Source of the DNA: an uncultured Oscillospiraceae bacterium
GTDB lineage: Bacteria > Bacillota > Clostridia > Oscillospirales > Oscillospiraceae
Assembly (NCBI GenBank): GCA_934630555.1
Contig: CAKTXB010000039.1
Location: 1 to 12,683 of the forward strand
Direction: 5' to 3'
Length of the DNA stretch: 12,683 nucleotides
Shown here: positions 12,496 through 12,683 of the stretch, piece by piece
Layout of the letters: the number at the start of each line of letters is the position of its first letter
Numbering within the stretch: the first letter of the stretch is position 1
Notes under the pieces: generated by a model
The model's database searches: none
What the model saw: only the letters and a program-made list of their open reading frames with translations
Told to the model about the DNA's origin: nothing
Program-made: the position numbers and the translations under genes

Positions 12496-12683
12496 AGGTC
12501 TGTTTTGTGCAAACCTTTGCCCCTGACACCTCAAAATGGAAATATAAAACATCCCTGTTCTGAGAACTTTTCACAACAAAAAGGATTTTCGCACATCCTC
12601 CATCATCCAACAGTCAGTAAGAACATCTCATGGCATTTTGTATCATTCTGAAAATGACTGTCTATCAACTTTAAGCACTCTGC
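12496..12683. other. Right-edge flank, no gene recognised
   Basis: This A/T-richer stretch has no convincing coding region; a short minus-strand frame beginning at 12610 runs across the tRNA promoter and is probably chance. I see an inverted pair CAAAGGT (12493) and ACCTTTG (12513), and a looser pair ACAGTCA and TGACTGT near 12610 and 12655. The neighbouring gene must lie beyond the window. Confidence 0.5.

Noticed and set aside
12164..12526. Open frames across the tRNA-Cys region on both strands
   Set aside because: They run through the tRNA gene, the terminator and the tRNA promoter, and their products contain the translated hairpins rather than any domain.

Overview
The window reads as chromosomal DNA of a Gram-positive, Clostridia-type anaerobe (Bacillota), plausibly a GC-rich gut Oscillospirales relative. 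This rests on strong GGAGG-type ribosome sites before almost every gene, a textbook sigma-A promoter (TTGACA, 17 bp, CATAAT), a lipoprotein-type sugar-binding protein, an AraR-type regulator (GntR head with LacI-like body), and a tRNA-Cys gene with an encoded CCA end. The taxon is inference; there is no rRNA or other marker gene.

Positions 5-10332 hold one long minus-strand carbohydrate operon. In transcription order it encodes a sugar-binding lipoprotein, two ABC permeases, a GH4 glycosidase, an L-arabinose-isomerase-family enzyme, an FGGY sugar kinase, a DUF4432 aldose-epimerase-like protein, a small concanavalin/LamG-fold protein without a signal peptide, an archaeal-type triosephosphate-isomerase-like protein, and a YjbQ-family protein. 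Most gaps are 1-14 bp, and the operon may continue past the left edge. The one wide gap, between the binding protein and the permeases, holds a perfect 15-bp hairpin.

Positions 10333-10641 are a divergent control region. The operon promoter lies at 10470-10498. Two related palindromes sharing the half-site AACATATTCT lie at 10427-10454, just downstream of the operon start, and at 10578-10604, just upstream of the regulator gene. The plus-strand regulator at 10642-11727 is the obvious candidate to bind both, repressing the operon and itself until a sugar ligand appears.

The likely logic is uptake of a glycoside (the ATPase must come from elsewhere), intracellular cleavage by GH4, anomer handling by DUF4432, aldose-to-ketose isomerisation, and phosphorylation by the kinase. 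Further conversion of the ketose phosphate by the TIM-like protein, and perhaps YjbQ, would follow. No AraD-type epimerase, aldolase or transketolase is visible, so this is not the standard L-arabinose route. The TIM-like, YjbQ, DUF4432 and LamG set is the most interesting candidate for an undescribed sugar pathway.

Positions 11728-12683 are non-coding apart from a minus-strand tRNA-Cys(GCA) at 12344-12418 with its own promoter. Between regulator and tRNA is a run of stem-loops: terminators for both strands, a branched 54-nt fold, and a 24-bp perfect inverted repeat that contains an inverted copy of the tRNA 3' end.
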